Source: Rhyzopertha dominica (taxonomy: Eukaryota; Arthropoda; Insecta; Coleoptera; Bostrichidae). From it: a stretch of DNA of 64,000 nucleotides. The stretch is from NCBI GenBank assembly GCA_025024175.1, contig QCXZ01000041.1, forward strand, positions 43,581,786 through 43,645,785, in the 5' to 3' direction. Each line of letters opens with the position of its first letter. The stretch's first letter is position 1. The notes under the pieces were generated by a model, which did not search any database, was not told the origin of the DNA, and worked only from the letters and a program-made list of their open reading frames with translations. Position numbers and translations under genes: made by a program. This document shows, piece by piece, positions 35,501 to 50,500 of this stretch.

Positions 35501-38500
35501 TCAGCGATGTCGCTATTCCACTTGTTTATGACCGCCTCGCGGTTCCCACAGACGCGCTCTCCCGTCGCATTGTCCTTTTTGCATTGTCCCCAGGTCCCTT
35601 TTCCTAACGCTGCCGGCTACCCCAAGGCTGCCGTCGACGGCACCGTCTAACGCTTTTCGGTTTTCTCACAATGTAACGAAATTCGGGGGCCGTTTGTGTA
35701 ACCGCACTCATTATGCCGCAATTGTTTGCGGTTTGGGGACACATTTTTGTGAAGAAGCGCCGCTTAAATAGGAGCGATCTAGTTTGAATTAATCATGTGA
35801 ACTAACCAACCGAGAGGGATGGTCTGGCGGGTATGTTTGGGAACGCTAATTTATCGTAATTGTTATAGTAGCTGGCAGCAAACCTGGTGCAGGCCAATAA
35901 ACTTGTTCGAACTACAATATAAATGCTACGGGCGCTTTCAGCAGAAGTTCTCTACTTGAAGGTGTTGTCGATTGAAATGGATTGAAAGTAGGAAGTAGAT
36001 TGAACTATATCAAACAAAACAGCACATTCTCATTTTTTTAGAGACAAAATTTGAGCAAATAAAAATCTTGTCCGTGGCTGTGATTTTGTTTGTGGACACG
36101 ATAACTTTCGAAAGATTTAATATATGAACTTGAAATTTGGCAAACGTATAAATCTCAACTACCCAAAGCGACCTATTGTTTGTGGGGTAAGTAGGGTATC
36201 GGAAAGGGGACGAAATTGGGGAGTAACTAGCCTTTTTGCAATATTTTTTTCGTTTTAGTATGTGATTAGTAGTATAACTACAGGTATCATTCGCTCTTAT
36301 AAATTTTCGGTGCAGCAAAATGTTTAGAAGATATTAGCAAAAAACGTCACTTAAAGAAAACGGTTTTTCCTAAATATCTCCGAATATATTTAATATATTC
36401 AAAAAATGAAAGTACCATCAGATAGGAAATAAAATTTCCCACAAAAAGTGTCTTAGAAAATTTATTCAAAATTTTGACATTTTAGAAATATTTACAAAAA
36501 TCCTATTTTGGTCCCTTTCTGATCAGAAAGCACTCTTATTTTTTTGTTAAGTTAATAATTTTCGAGTTATTTGGAAAAAAACGATTTTAAAATTTATATA
36601 TTTTTGCTAATATCACGAGGACTTTGTCTTAGAAAAAATGTGTAGAGAGACAAAATGCTCAAAATCTGATTACTAATCGTATAGTATAAGAAACGTAACG
36701 TAAATGTCATTTTGACAATTGGATGTGGATTGATTCAATTTGCAGCGGTTTTTTTATGTGTATCGAAATGTATCGATACGTATTATAAAAAATCTTTTAA
36801 TTAAAATTAAAAGACAAAAACTAAATAACAACAAAAATATTTTATCAAAATAAACTTATTTAATATTCACCTCGATTCAATGTAAGTTTTTTTAAAGAGT
36901 TATGTTTCTACAATGTATTCTTTTGTTGTGTAATATTTTAGCGCTCTGAAGAAGGAATAGAATCCTTCCGAAAGCTTGACTGAAAAGAGTTTTTCTCTTT
37001 ACTAGTGACTGCTATTCCATAACCTCTAGTGTTATAACTTAGTATGTTTTTACATAAACGAAAACTAACTAATTAACCCAGGAAATAAATTAATAACAAA
37101 TCCTTTACAAACAAAATTATTTAACGCAAAGGAGAAAATACAGATAAGAATAACGTTTTATTGTAATATATATTCACTGCTTATTGATTAAGGAACCTCT
37201 TTAGTCAGATACCACTAAACCTCCGGTGTTAGGAGAAGCCTTTAGTGATTCAACATTATAATTTGATGGTATTTCTTTTTTCAGTTCGTTGTCAATTAAA
37301 TCCAAGTTAACTTCACTGTTCAATACCATATACAAAAACATGGCTTTCTTTAGAAACAAATAAGTGTTTTTATTTTCGTAATATATCCTCCTTAAAGCAT
37401 TGCTTTTAGGTGCGCTATTTTATTAATCATTGAATTCCTTAATAAGTTTTTTGTCTCTAGTTCTGCTGAGTTATAAATTATAATTATATATATTATGGAA
37501 TTTTCAGTAATCGAATGTAGTTTTCCATCGGCCTGTTTAATACGACCAGCAATAATAAAATTTGATTTATGTATGTATCATACAATCTAGAAATATCTTT
37601 GATGTGTCGACATACAGATTTCATTCTTTTGTTAAAAGATTTTTAAATTTGGATATCCACTGCACAGCAATACAAGTCACACGACTTCACAACTCACTCA
37701 AAGTAAGAAATGTACATGATAAACAATATGGGCCCAAAACAGATTCTTGTGGTACTCATCTGTCAATATACCTAAAATCGGAGACTATTCCATACAACGC
37801 CACTATATATGAATGATTGCTTAAAGAACTTGTTGACAAATCGATATACTAAGAATTTCGTGTCAAATCATATCAAAGGCTTTCGAATAATCAAGCAATG
37901 TTATAACCGTTACTTATCAATTTCAAATAACGGTACACATTTTTCATGTAACATATCCTAGACCTACATTCAACGGTTTTTAAGTTACACGTGTTTTAGA
38001 AAGTTAAACCGCCAACATTATAATCTCGTGAAACAATAAATGGTTTCATACACGTATATATCTTCAGGGGAAGCCACGTGCCACCAATACATATTTAGTG
38101 CACTATTACACTACGCTAGAAAGTCTCGCACTTTTTAATGATTTTCTTCTAAATAAAAGGATTACAAAAAAGGGTGCGATTGAATGTACTCCAAGATCCC
38201 CGGACTTAATCCATCGAGATTTTTTCTATAGGGTTCAGTTTTTTAAACAAACGAAATACGATTTGTAACATCCTAAGTTACAAAAAGTATTCAGAAAGGG
38301 TTTATTGATGGTTAGGTTATTGTCAGTTAATCACTGAAATATTAGTATTTAATTAAGCTATATCATTATAATTTTCAACTGTCATATATATGGCCTTCCT
38401 TGACCAACTGTATGAATTTAATGTTCAGTTTCCTGAGATTATGATATGGTGCATAAAACTGGTCGGAAATTTTGAGCTCATAATGTAAAATCAATTTTCT

Positions 38501-41500
38501 TCTAAAAATAGCGTAACAAAAGAATAACATAGACGTAATTTTGAAAAAAAAAATTCGAAGTTTAATAGTTATTGTACTTATTCATTACCACACTGTATAT
38601 TGCCTGATGTAGTACCTACATACATACCTGAAGTTACTATCTGAGTGTTTGAATGAGGTCCTTTTACGCTGGGTTTCCCCAAGTTTAAAATGCGACCCAG
38701 AGGTGACTTACCTCTAGGTAATCTTTTGCGTGCTTTAACCTTTATATTACAATATATAGGAATTTCAATAAGCTTTAGGCATGTTTAGATGGCAGACCAC
38801 CAAGTTATCCATTATACAACTTCTAAAGGAAGTGGTAAGTGAGAAATAAGGAGTTTCGCGTTCAAATTGATTTCAATTATGTAGACAAATTAGCCTAGGC
38901 TTTTATTTACGAACAATAACCAAATTAGTATTTTAAAGTTATATATCTTCATCATCGCCATCAAGATCTAGCTCAAATTATTTTAAAGATATTCGCCTAT
39001 TTTTTAAAATAACTGTTATAAATGAAAATTTCAGGTTTTGAGAAGCCATAAATTCTTTAGAACCACATAAATCGATCCTGTCAGATATCGCTTCCGGTTA
39101 TCACTGTCAATGGTAGAATTAAATGAGACTTTTTTCAGGAAATATGACATTAAACAAGGAAAAGGCCCGTCACTCTGAACATGAATGAAACTCTCCCGGC
39201 ACAATTAAAACGTTATATTTCATTACGTCATCACCTTCTTAACCCGACGTTCTTTTATTTTGGCGGAACAGCAGCCCCTGCAAATTCAAACGTTGTCAGC
39301 GCAACTACATAATATATTGCCGTTTACGACCGTCTCCAATTAGGCGAATTAATCATCTCGACACCCCGCGACTATTAATAGGACGGCATTTTCCAGCGAA
39401 TGTCGTCTGGTGCGCGTCTAGACCGTTTTCAGGTCAGGCTTCTTGAGGAAAAAATCACCGACTGTCATGGGAATGCCCCTGCAGCTCTTCCCACTTCCTC
39501 GCAACGGAGCAACAGTTGTTGCCATGGATAAGTGCCCGAAATTACCGCAATACGACAAAAACCGTGGGTAACGCTTCATTAATTCGCTTGTACACCCTTA
39601 GGAATGCAGTGGCGTAGCTCTACAAAGCTTAACCTAAAATTGGCTAACAATGCACCTCTGTTTTTGGGATAAACTTCTTTTTAAAGGAATTTAAATAACG
39701 AAAAAAACATACGCACTGAGCGAGNTTCGAACCTGGGTTTCCAGGTCTACGCCCTGGCAAGCTAGCCGCTTAGGATCTGGATTAGACCGTTTTATAGGTG
39801 ACTCCAGTCACAAACATTCAGATATTTGTTCAGTAATATTTATGTTGAAAAGTAGACACCATGCTCACCCCATTTATACTGGATTTTCTAAAGCGTTCTA
39901 TTGTGTACTCCATGTAATTTTGTTGTAAAAGTGGGTGTATATAAAGAACTGAACTCGTAAGTAACTTGTTTCCTTCAGGAAACTCAAACTGCGATAACGA
40001 AAACTAGTAGTGTGGAATACACTTATCTTCAATTGTATTTAACTGATTTCTATACATCTTTGATATTTTTATTATAGTTGCCATATTTTATTTACTGATG
40101 TGAAGCGTTTTAGTGTAGTGTCAACTTCTCTGGACTGTTTTAATAAACAGGTGGACTTAGATATAGATTTGGGTTTGGACAAAATTCTATTGAACCAAAT
40201 ATCTCATCTGTAAATCCAGAAACCTATTAGAATACAAAATGTAATCAAGTTATATTGTCACCTTAATAACGAATTGATAATAATACTGTAAAACAGAACA
40301 CTGATCTCACCTGACCTACAATTATATTGCTAAAAAAGCTTTAAAATGCTTTAATTTTATTAATAGGAGCTTCAATAATTTTAATAATGTCCATCCTATT
40401 GAAATTATTTATGTAGTATGTACGTAGTTATAAGATCCCTGACACGACCTCAAAAGAAAAGGGACTATTAATTAACAAACATTCTCAACTGAACTATCAT
40501 GTTTCGTTTGAAAAACTAAACAAAAACAATTTGATTAGTTTAAATTCCCCTCTTTTTGAAATTTTTTTTAACGTTAGAATTGTACACAGGTAAAAAAATC
40601 CGGATTTGCTGATTACAGCATTATTCTTAAATGTGGTAGTATCATTCATAAATTCTTTTATGTTTTTGATGATAGCTTTCAAACCTCCAGCTCAGATAGC
40701 TTCAACAGAAAGAAGAAACAAATATTGTATCAAAATAACAAACTAACAAACTTCAAGATCCTGTGATGACTGCCATGTATTAATTTCATGAGTCACATAA
40801 CCTGAGAAGAACACATATGTATATTATATTTAATAAAATGATATGTAACACAAAGTTGAGTACTTTTATCTACACAAACTCAATGTGTGCTTTCTAAACA
40901 GGAAACCATACTAATTCTGCATATTACAGTCTCGTGTACTAATTTGATCAAATATATGTATCTGCCTACACAATTCAGAACCCCTACCACGGGTGCTGCG
41001 CTAATAAGTGATAAGAATGATGAAACTAACCACTTTAATACATTTAGCTTTAAAAGATTAGTATTACATCATGCTACTGAAGAGATCGGATTATTTTAGA
41101 AGACCGTCAGCAAATATAAAGCCAAAAATAAAGTTAGAACACTCGAGTATTATTAATGAACAACACAAACAAAATTGGTCCCATATTTGACCCTTGAGGA
41201 GCAGCATATGCAGGCAAATGTGTGATGGAAGTAAAGTTAGCCCATCGAACCGTATTCCCTAAATCCCAGGGATAATAATGAAGGAGTTGAGATTATTTTT
41301 ATACAGATCGTATATTAGTTTGGAATAGACAGGGCAAAAAATTAAACCATTACCCGCTGAGGTAGTAAGAAAACACGAATTCATACGATATATTAAATTG
41401 GGCGTCGTAATATACAAAATTAATTCAAAGAAAATACATTAACAATTCTAAAAATTATTACTAAACCTTGTAAAGTTATCTACTTCCATTGTACTAATAC

Positions 41501-44500
41501 CTACTCGCAAGTTCGCTTGCTAAATTGCAATATTATATAGAGGATTGCATTGCTATTACATTATTAGTATTGTGAGAAATATATATTTTAAGAATAGGAT
41601 AAATATTGTTATATAATTGCTTTATTAAAATCTTTCTTTCCTTAATAATTACTTTACATTAATATATAATTAATATAGTATCAAATAAAGTTAACATAAT
41701 GAAAAATATCTAGATACCTAACATTGATCGATCGAACACTTTGGATGAAATAAAACCAGATGAAATCAATAATAAATAAATTAAGCCATAACTGCCTTTA
41801 AACCAATAAGCGAAACATAAAAAATCGTAACGAATTTGTAATAATTTACGTTTTTCAATACACCCTCGTTAGCACGCCACTGCGTAGCTCGTAAATTTCC
41901 ACAGACAAGCGGTTTAAGACCATCCCTCATTGAAATCGCTTTCCAACCCCTTGTACGGTGTCTTTTATTATATGAAAAAGTAATTTAATTATACATTCTG
42001 GAAACGTTTGGGTGAAACTGCGTGGAACCCAAGGGGGAATGCGCTACTTTTTGGCGCCAAGACCAACCGTATGTTACTAGTTTTTACGCTCCTTGAACTA
42101 CGACGAAGGGGGATCGCGATGTAAGTAACGTCTAAAGATTTCCAGAAAAAAAGCTAATTTGTAACGCGATACAAACCTAATAACAGCTAAATGAGTGATT
42201 TAGACGTGGTGGTAACCTAAATTACCAGGCCTATAAGGTCGCGAGCTGCTTCCGTAGAAATGTCCTTTTCTGTTGTATTTAAATTCATTTTAGGTACTGC
42301 AAAAATATTATGAATGAAAATTATGATAAGATTATAGAGAGTGAATGGGTTTGGTTGAAACAATATCGAGATGACAATGTGGGCTACAAAGATCAAAATC
42401 ACAATTAACGTTTATCCACATAAAGATCTAGCTTTAATGGCTATATCCATTATTAAGCGAAGAAAGCTGTCTTTTCAGAAGAACACTGTTAGATTGATTG
42501 CAACCAGGAATCTAAGAAATGTCCAAGAGTAGCAAACAAACAAGATATTGGTCCCTAACATCATAACGCCATAGGACACAAAACCTTAAGAAAAAGCTTC
42601 TGCTATAGGTGAAGTATTTCTGTCAGTAAATCGACCAAAGGGACCATAAATATTCTAAGCTTGAAGGCGGAGAACTGGGTCAATCCATATCACATTCCAA
42701 TAAGATTGCTTTTTCGTTGATCCATTTCCAGTATGCAAAATCGTTGATCCATTTTCAGAATGCAAAACAATGGGTACGACTAACATATTTTCACAATTCA
42801 CAAAAAAAGTAGCGCAAAAGTACATTTTATTTGATGTAATTACTTTAAAAAATAACATAATTTTCAAAACGGAAAATTTCCCGCGTAAAACAGCCTCTTG
42901 CGGTTGCGTAGTCGTGTGACGTCATTTAGCATATATCTCAATTTCGATGATGGCGAAGGTTCATTTCTGAAAAACGCTTCGTTTAAAAATACAAGGTGTC
43001 AAAGCTCAAAGCTGAAATTTAAAAATGTTTTTTTTTTACTATAGAATACACAGTTTTGGAGGTACTGAGTTGAAATTTGCTACGAATTTGTAGTATTTAT
43101 ATTTAATATTAACATTACTATAAAAACAAATTAATATCGGGGGACTTGTAACTTTCTATCCCCCCAAACTGTGGATTATATTGTAAAAAAAAAAATTTTA
43201 AATTTCAACTTTGACACCCTGTATTTTTTAAACGAAGCGTTTTTCAGAAATTTACCAATAACAAAATCGTTATATTTTGGCCTCAAGAATCTAGGGTTAA
43301 TAGAATGACCTAATTTGCAACAACCAGTATAGGTAATGTCCACGATCACAAACTTCTCACGATTGCTCTTGATTTAAAACCGCATGCCATGCAGTCTTGG
43401 GTAAAAGCGAAATACTATAATTAGTAGTGTTTATCAAAGCAGAGGTTAGTAAACCACGAAGTTGCTTAGGTTAGCGGACAAACCGCTCAGAAAGCTATGT
43501 TATAAAGACAAAAGGTCGGTGTGAGTTCCGGTTTCATTCCTGAAAATCTAACCGTCCGAGATATATTAATAACATATTATTAATGAAACTTGACCGGACT
43601 CGGATGAAGCTTATTTGATCATTTAATAATTACTTATTTTAGCGTCATACTCTTATACCCAGTTCTAATTAATTTGTTTGTTATTTGTTCTATAGATATC
43701 ATTAAGTTCATGTTATAAAAGATATATTATTTATTTTTATAACTTTCAATGAAGATTCAAATCATACAATGAACATCGCAGTTCACAAGCATGATCAAGA
43801 TAAAGTACTATTACTCGACCTGGATACAACAAGCTGAAAGTCTGAATACAATATAACTACCCCTACTGCATCTAATTATGAACTCCTGCAGGGAGAAGTA
43901 GTTACATTTAAGCAACATAAAAATTAAATCCATATGGAGTAAGCAATAGATAATTTCCTTAACAAAACATAATCTTGTACAGTTCTTTTCTTAGCATACC
44001 CAAATGACAAAGCAGTTTTGCTAACGTAACCACCGGTGTATTAATTTTTAAGCAGTGCACATAATAATATTGTTGTTCAAATCGAAAGAACTGTAATTCG
44101 GAGGACATCGCTTGTTTGTAACCTCAAAATTAATAAATTTTGCTGAAATTGAATACGCAAAAGCTTTAAGGTTTGTCAAATACAATGATTCCGTCAGGTC
44201 TTAAATCGGTCTATAATTTAAAAAAACTCTGAGAAAATAACACACATAAAAAGTTTTCTATAACTACAATGGAGAACCTCAGTACAACTGTATAAGAGCA
44301 ATTATAATACACCATAGAAGTACATAAGTCTATGAGGTTGAATACTTTTCCCCAGTAAAACTAGACTCTTCGAAAGAAAAATTCTAACTAGCCAAGAAAT
44401 GATTGCCCAGTAGTCAGTGTGATGTGTAATCTAAACACGTAATCTTTCTTTAATAGTTTTCAATGTACGGCTTGTAAAGAATCAAGTAATATTAGTACAT

Positions 44501-47500
44501 TTAATACGCAAACTTACACTAGAAATATTAAATATACTTTTCAGATACCGGGATTAGATAAGCTAGTTAATACAGACAATACTTTGATTGATTTTGTTGT
44601 TACTGATTGGTTACATATTAAGTGTACTGATCATGACGTATGAGCTATTTCGGATCATTCTAATTTATCATGCAGTAAAGTTTTTGGACAAAATACACTC
44701 AATTGATCTAATAAATTACGAAAAAAGCCATGACAATTTGTCTCTGTACAATAAAAATTAATAGATTCTTCATCTATCATAGACTATAGCCAAAGTCTGA
44801 AATTTTACTGAACAGGTTGAAAGAATTGGCAGCTGTTTCTCAAAACCTTTGATGAATGATTGTCCCATCAAAAACAAACTTTATAAAAACGTCTCGCAAC
44901 GCACTATTTCTATCGCAAATAGCTAGGAAGTATATCTATTCAATAACTTTGCCATAAATTGTTTCCTAAACAGTTAGGCACACGGCAACATAATCACATA
45001 AGAATAATCTACTATATTATTATGTTGCTGTGCGATTGCCAAATAATTATATTTATTATAGAAATAAAGATGTCTAATTATTAGGAAGCAATTTATGACA
45101 AAGTTGTTGAACTATTTGCGGTGGAAGAGTTGCATTGAAATATTTGCAATTTTGTACATTTTATGTTTATGATGGCATCTCACTTCTTCTTGTAGGTAGT
45201 TCTTTTCTTTTCGGGTACTTCAGCTACATCTCTACTGGTTTTTATCAAAGGCTTTGATGTATGTAACATTTTTTGACATATATAGACGATATGTCGATTA
45301 TATTCTGCGATCAGAAATTTAGAGAATGGAACTGAAATTACGAGACGTTTCAATTCCTCCTTAGTTTGAACTGAATTTCATTTTCAACTGAATGCAAAAT
45401 TTGAAGCTTGTTTGTCTGCTAGAATTTTGATGATCGGTAAGTGAGCGTCAGTGATAACAATAATAAACTTCGACGGACAATTCGTTCGTTAACTATAGGT
45501 ATAATTAGCATGTAATTAATTTGGGTATATAATTAGTTGTAATATGTCCTCTTGGTCACTCAAAATTCAGGCTTCTAGCTACTTGTAGTCGAAAATGCCT
45601 TGAGTGGCTTCTAAAAAAGGATGGTACAGCTGTATTTTTGGTTGACGATATACGATTAATAAATGAATAACTAAGATATGGTCTCATTTTAAGAGTTTTT
45701 ACCTAATAGAAAGGACCTAAGATCTTACATTTATAGAAACATGTATATCTGACACTGTCTAAATAATTTTATAAAATCAAACCATTCCAATAGATCGGCG
45801 AACTAACAATTATATAAAAGAACAAGCTCCAGCTTTAGAGATAGTGAGATTTTTGAAATTATTTTTCATTTTGTATAGCAAGTTTTCTCCGTATGGGTAT
45901 ACCATCGAAGGTATCACATCTTACAAGCGCTTGCCCTTGAAATAAGGGCATTAATCAGCGAAGCAATCCGGAGGAGCCCTCTGAGATTCGTTTTCACCCT
46001 CGTCACCGATGCATTCATGCCCCAATAAGTATAGGTTTATGTAAATAAATTTCCTTTCCGCACAACAATATGTAGATCGTATGGGAAGAACTGGATGATC
46101 CCTTTTTCACGAGTTCCGGTCCTTTCCTGGGCCCCTCGTATTCCGGTCCCGTATCGGAATTCACACAAGAGTTTCTCACATGTTTTGTTGACGGGTCGGC
46201 AGAGCGTTGCGCCAAGGGTGAACTTTTGTAGATGTTAGTGTTTTTCTCTGTGGGAATTTCTAGTTGGACCCACTAGGGAGACCGGCTTTAACATTCGGGA
46301 GTCGAAGGGCTTTGTTTAGCTCGAAGTAATTGTAGTATATCTCGATTTTGATTGCACGTTGCGATGGTTTTGTTTGCAAATAGCTAATAACGATCGGTGG
46401 AGGTGATGCATTCTGGTGCAATCGCGCGGAGCGAGGAAGCAAAGGGCTTGCAACCGCTTGTTTCTTCAGCGGTTGAGTATATTGTCGGTGCTCATTTACA
46501 TCTCATTAACTCATGCAGGTAATTACACGAGCGCAATTTAGCGTAAAATACCTACTCCTCCTTCAGAATACAGAAAGATTTCATTACTTACTATTTTGAA
46601 CAAAATAATTGTCAGCAGCTAAGTGTTTTTTACATTTTTTTTTAAATAAAAAGAAGTAGATAAGTGCTAAAGCGCGGCTATAAGGGGGATGGAGTAATTC
46701 TGTAAAGCTTTGTGAAACTTGAAATTGTCGTACAACAGCAATTCTTTTTGTTTGTAAGAATTTTGGAAGGCGAATTGGTTAAGACTTTCGCGGCCAGGTG
46801 ATGAGCTGTTGTCCTGATTCGGGTCTAAAGGCCGTCGTCGGTTGGAATTGCTTCCTAACGTTTCGCTAGCCCGAATGGCAACCTTCTTCAGAGGTCTTCC
46901 ATCTTCGGTGCTGAACTGTCTACGTCAGCAATTCCAACAAACGACGACGGACGGAAGGTCTACAAAATAATTATCAAAGTCATACATTAATTTCTTCTGA
47001 CTAAAATCTTTTACCTCTGAGAACTTTGAACAAAAAGAGCCCGCTAAGTGCTAAATCGGAGTTTTAAGCGAGTTTTGTGAACCCTGCAATTGTCGTACAA
47101 CACCATGTTTTTCTTTTAGTTCTATGTTTTGAATGGTTTTATCATATAGCTCTGCATTAATTGTAAAAGCTCTTAACATTTACTCTATTTGCAGTATGTA
47201 TATGTATATCCCAAAAGATTGTTGCCATCACTTTTTTCCCAGAATATTATCCCTTGTACATCCTGTATATCCCACTGATAAACCGATGTCTTGACTCCAG
47301 TCGCAATATTCGAGAAATGTATTTTATAACGCAGTATGCTTGTGTGTTTCTGTTCTAGTGCAAGTATTCTGGGTATCCACCGTGAAGACACTTTTCTCAT
47401 ACCCAAATCATAATACAAAATTTTACAAACACTTATGTCACTTAAAGATAATTCCAGAGGCATTCAACTTGTAAGTACCATTTTCAACTTGTTGAACATT

Positions 47501-50500
47501 TTCTGCAATTCTTGCTTCAAATGGTGAACAGAAATTGATTCACCATTTGGGTGTATCAAGTCTCTTCCCCACGAAAGCTGTTTAGACCAAAATTTAACTT
47601 TAAAAAAACTTGGCCACCATTTGTTCATGTATAATTTTAGGATCACTGTCTTCATTTATTAAAGAGTTTAACACATTATGGTGCTCCAACTTTCACTCAT
47701 TTTTCAACATAAACTGAATGATATCGTTTGTGCGTGGTGAACTTAAAAATGTCACACAAATCTGACAGCAAACACTTGAACATACGCGTCCTTTCTTTCA
47801 CAGATAGGTAGATGTCTTTTTAAATTATAAAGTAAAGGTATCAATGAGACGCTTACATATTTTTCGATAAGCTATGCTTGGATTATTAAAGTAGGTATAA
47901 CACAACTTATAACATCCATCTTGTTGTCTACAGTGCAATATATATCGTCTTCATAAATAGTTCCACGGTGTTTTTTCCATATATATAGTTATCTGAACTT
48001 CTGTTGAATCCCTGTCAAAAGTCTTCAGTTGTGTATCGCAAGTTATATATTACTTTTGCGTAAATTATTTGCCTACGACATGCCCTTAAATAATCGACCC
48101 CAAACTATAACTATTGATGTAGATATACCTGAGAAGTCTTCAATGGGACTTTCCTATTTCTAATGTAATGTAAATGATCTTTCTGGCCAGTTGGCCACCT
48201 ATCAGCAAGTAAGTTTGTTCTAAAAAGCAAAATTATTGAATAATAATGACCGACCCAATATGTTGGCAAAAGTGCTAGAGTTGTATTTACACCTACATAT
48301 ATGAATGCTTTGTTGAAACACATGATTTAAATCCTCTGATACTCAGAGTAAGAGTAAGAGTGCAAGTTTATTGATATCACTTTTGATTCACTACATCACG
48401 TAAAACGCATGACTAAATTAACCTAACCTAAATTTTCAGTGCATCATTTTGAAATGACTCTGCAAAGGCATTATATTTTTTATACCTGGTATCATGTTAA
48501 GCTTAGACATTAGCAGTATCTCAGAATTGGTTTATTGCAGAAGCTCACGAAAAACAAATGATAAATATGTGATATTGCGGAATACTGTGAAAATAGTTTG
48601 AATTTCAAGTTTAATAATAGCAATTTCTTTAAAAATTACGCTAGAAGACACATCCCTACTAATTTGTCAAACTACTGAAGTCGTTCAGTTTAAAGCTTAT
48701 GAGATTAAATAATTATCGAGTGTACAGCAATAAGGTATCATAATATTTTATGTATCATAGTAATTAATTGATTTTTCAGTTATTCAAAGTTTGCTCAAAG
48801 CCTGCTAAGAATACTTTATTTAATTAGTTTGAGCTGTGAAGATATGGGGTTTTCATCATTTGGTTAATAATTTAATAAATTTTCATACACAGTTCCATAA
48901 AGTTTTATGTTTCTAATAATAGTGCAACATGTAAATATCTCAAATAATGCCAATTATCAATTGTGAGAATATGTTCAATGCTTACGTTGTGTGTAGAAGA
49001 ACGTTGTTATCCAGATAAATGACTTATATGGCGACTATTTATAACTAAAGAAAAATACTTTAGAGGGACATCACTAATAGACAAAATATATATACACACT
49101 GAAGGTTGGGAAAAAAAAGAATTGAAAATGATCTTTTGCAGATATTTGAGAGGATTGCAATTATCAAGCAGATAAAAGCAAAACATTTCACATAGAAAGC
49201 TAGGTGGTTAAAATCAATTAAACAGAACCATTTAAGAGTACACGATTTATTTACATTTTCGTTGTTTAGTTACGCAGTTGGTGATGGGTTTTATAAAAGA
49301 ATGTAGAAATTCGATTCGCAGATATATGCAAGCGACGAAAAAAAAAATAAAAATCAAATGCCGATAAACACGAAACCATCACAACCCTTTGATGGATAAG
49401 TGTGTTTCAGTATTAATCTTTCGTTCTAGTTCACGGGAAGAAAATATTTAGTAGGGTCTCTCATTTGTAACAGATAACAGTCTATAACCCTTTGAAATTG
49501 TGGACGGTGTGAAATTCCGTTTTATGCAATTTAATAATGCTTGATGACATCCCCATATATTTCTCGTTATCTTTGGATTCTAATGATACCTGAACAGTAC
49601 AGTACACAGAAAATGTACCTAGCATTTAGATTTCAAATGCCAAATACACGAAAAATCGCTATTCATTCGCACGAAAAAAAATCGGATTGCAATGTTCGTG
49701 TCAATATTAATTATTAAACCAAACTTCGAAAGCAAAGAAATGGATTATTCTTGCCACTTCCTTTAAGAAGCCGCAATACGAAAACAATACATCCACTTAA
49801 TTAGCCAGGCCAGAATCGTAGTGGAATGATGCGCCACAGGATATAGGGTAGTTGCCCACCCCTGCGGGACCATCTTGCGGTTAAGACCCACTAATTTACG
49901 GAAAGCGGCAATCACGACGGCAATATTTGGACACGAGCTCGACCGCAGGTGAGATGGCAGATAAATTCCTCCTTGCCGGATGTCTCATTGTGTCGCACGT
50001 CTGATACCGTCTTAATATTTTTAAGGAAATTACATCCTTCCTTTTCAAGGGTGGCGATGGTGTCTGGTGCGTGCTACAATGCGAGGAGGTAAAAGGGGGA
50101 GGGCCTGTATTTTTGCTCGGGCTCTTGTTACTGATTTTACATTTTAAAGGGACACTTGCCAAATGGAAGTCCGACTGTGTCGGTTATTGTGTGATGGTAT
50201 TTTTTTGTGGGCTGAACAGGAGCTACTACCAAATATTCAGATTAAATAACTGCTCCAAATTCTGATTGACCAAAGTAATACTTCAAGCCTGGGCATTTCT
50301 TAGTAATTCTACTTGGATGATTTTTGTCTGTAAACATATATATTTTTTAATTTGAATAGTTATCGAAAATGTATGAAATCTAAATGATACTGCATTAGTG
50401 AAATAAATGATCGTCAACAGTAAAGTATGCAAGCAATGTCAACAAATATTTTACTGTTTCCAAGATCTGTAAACCGACCTAAAAATGTCCCTATCACATT

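Noticed and set aside
39690..39785. Functional tRNA gene
   Set aside because: The B box and an anticodon-like stem are present, but the acceptor stem is absent, the T stem is mismatched and there is no U at the base before the anticodon.
39606..41883. GCAGTGGCGTAGCTC and GCACGCCACTG as transposon ends
   Set aside because: The match is about 9 bp and the flanks show no target duplication.
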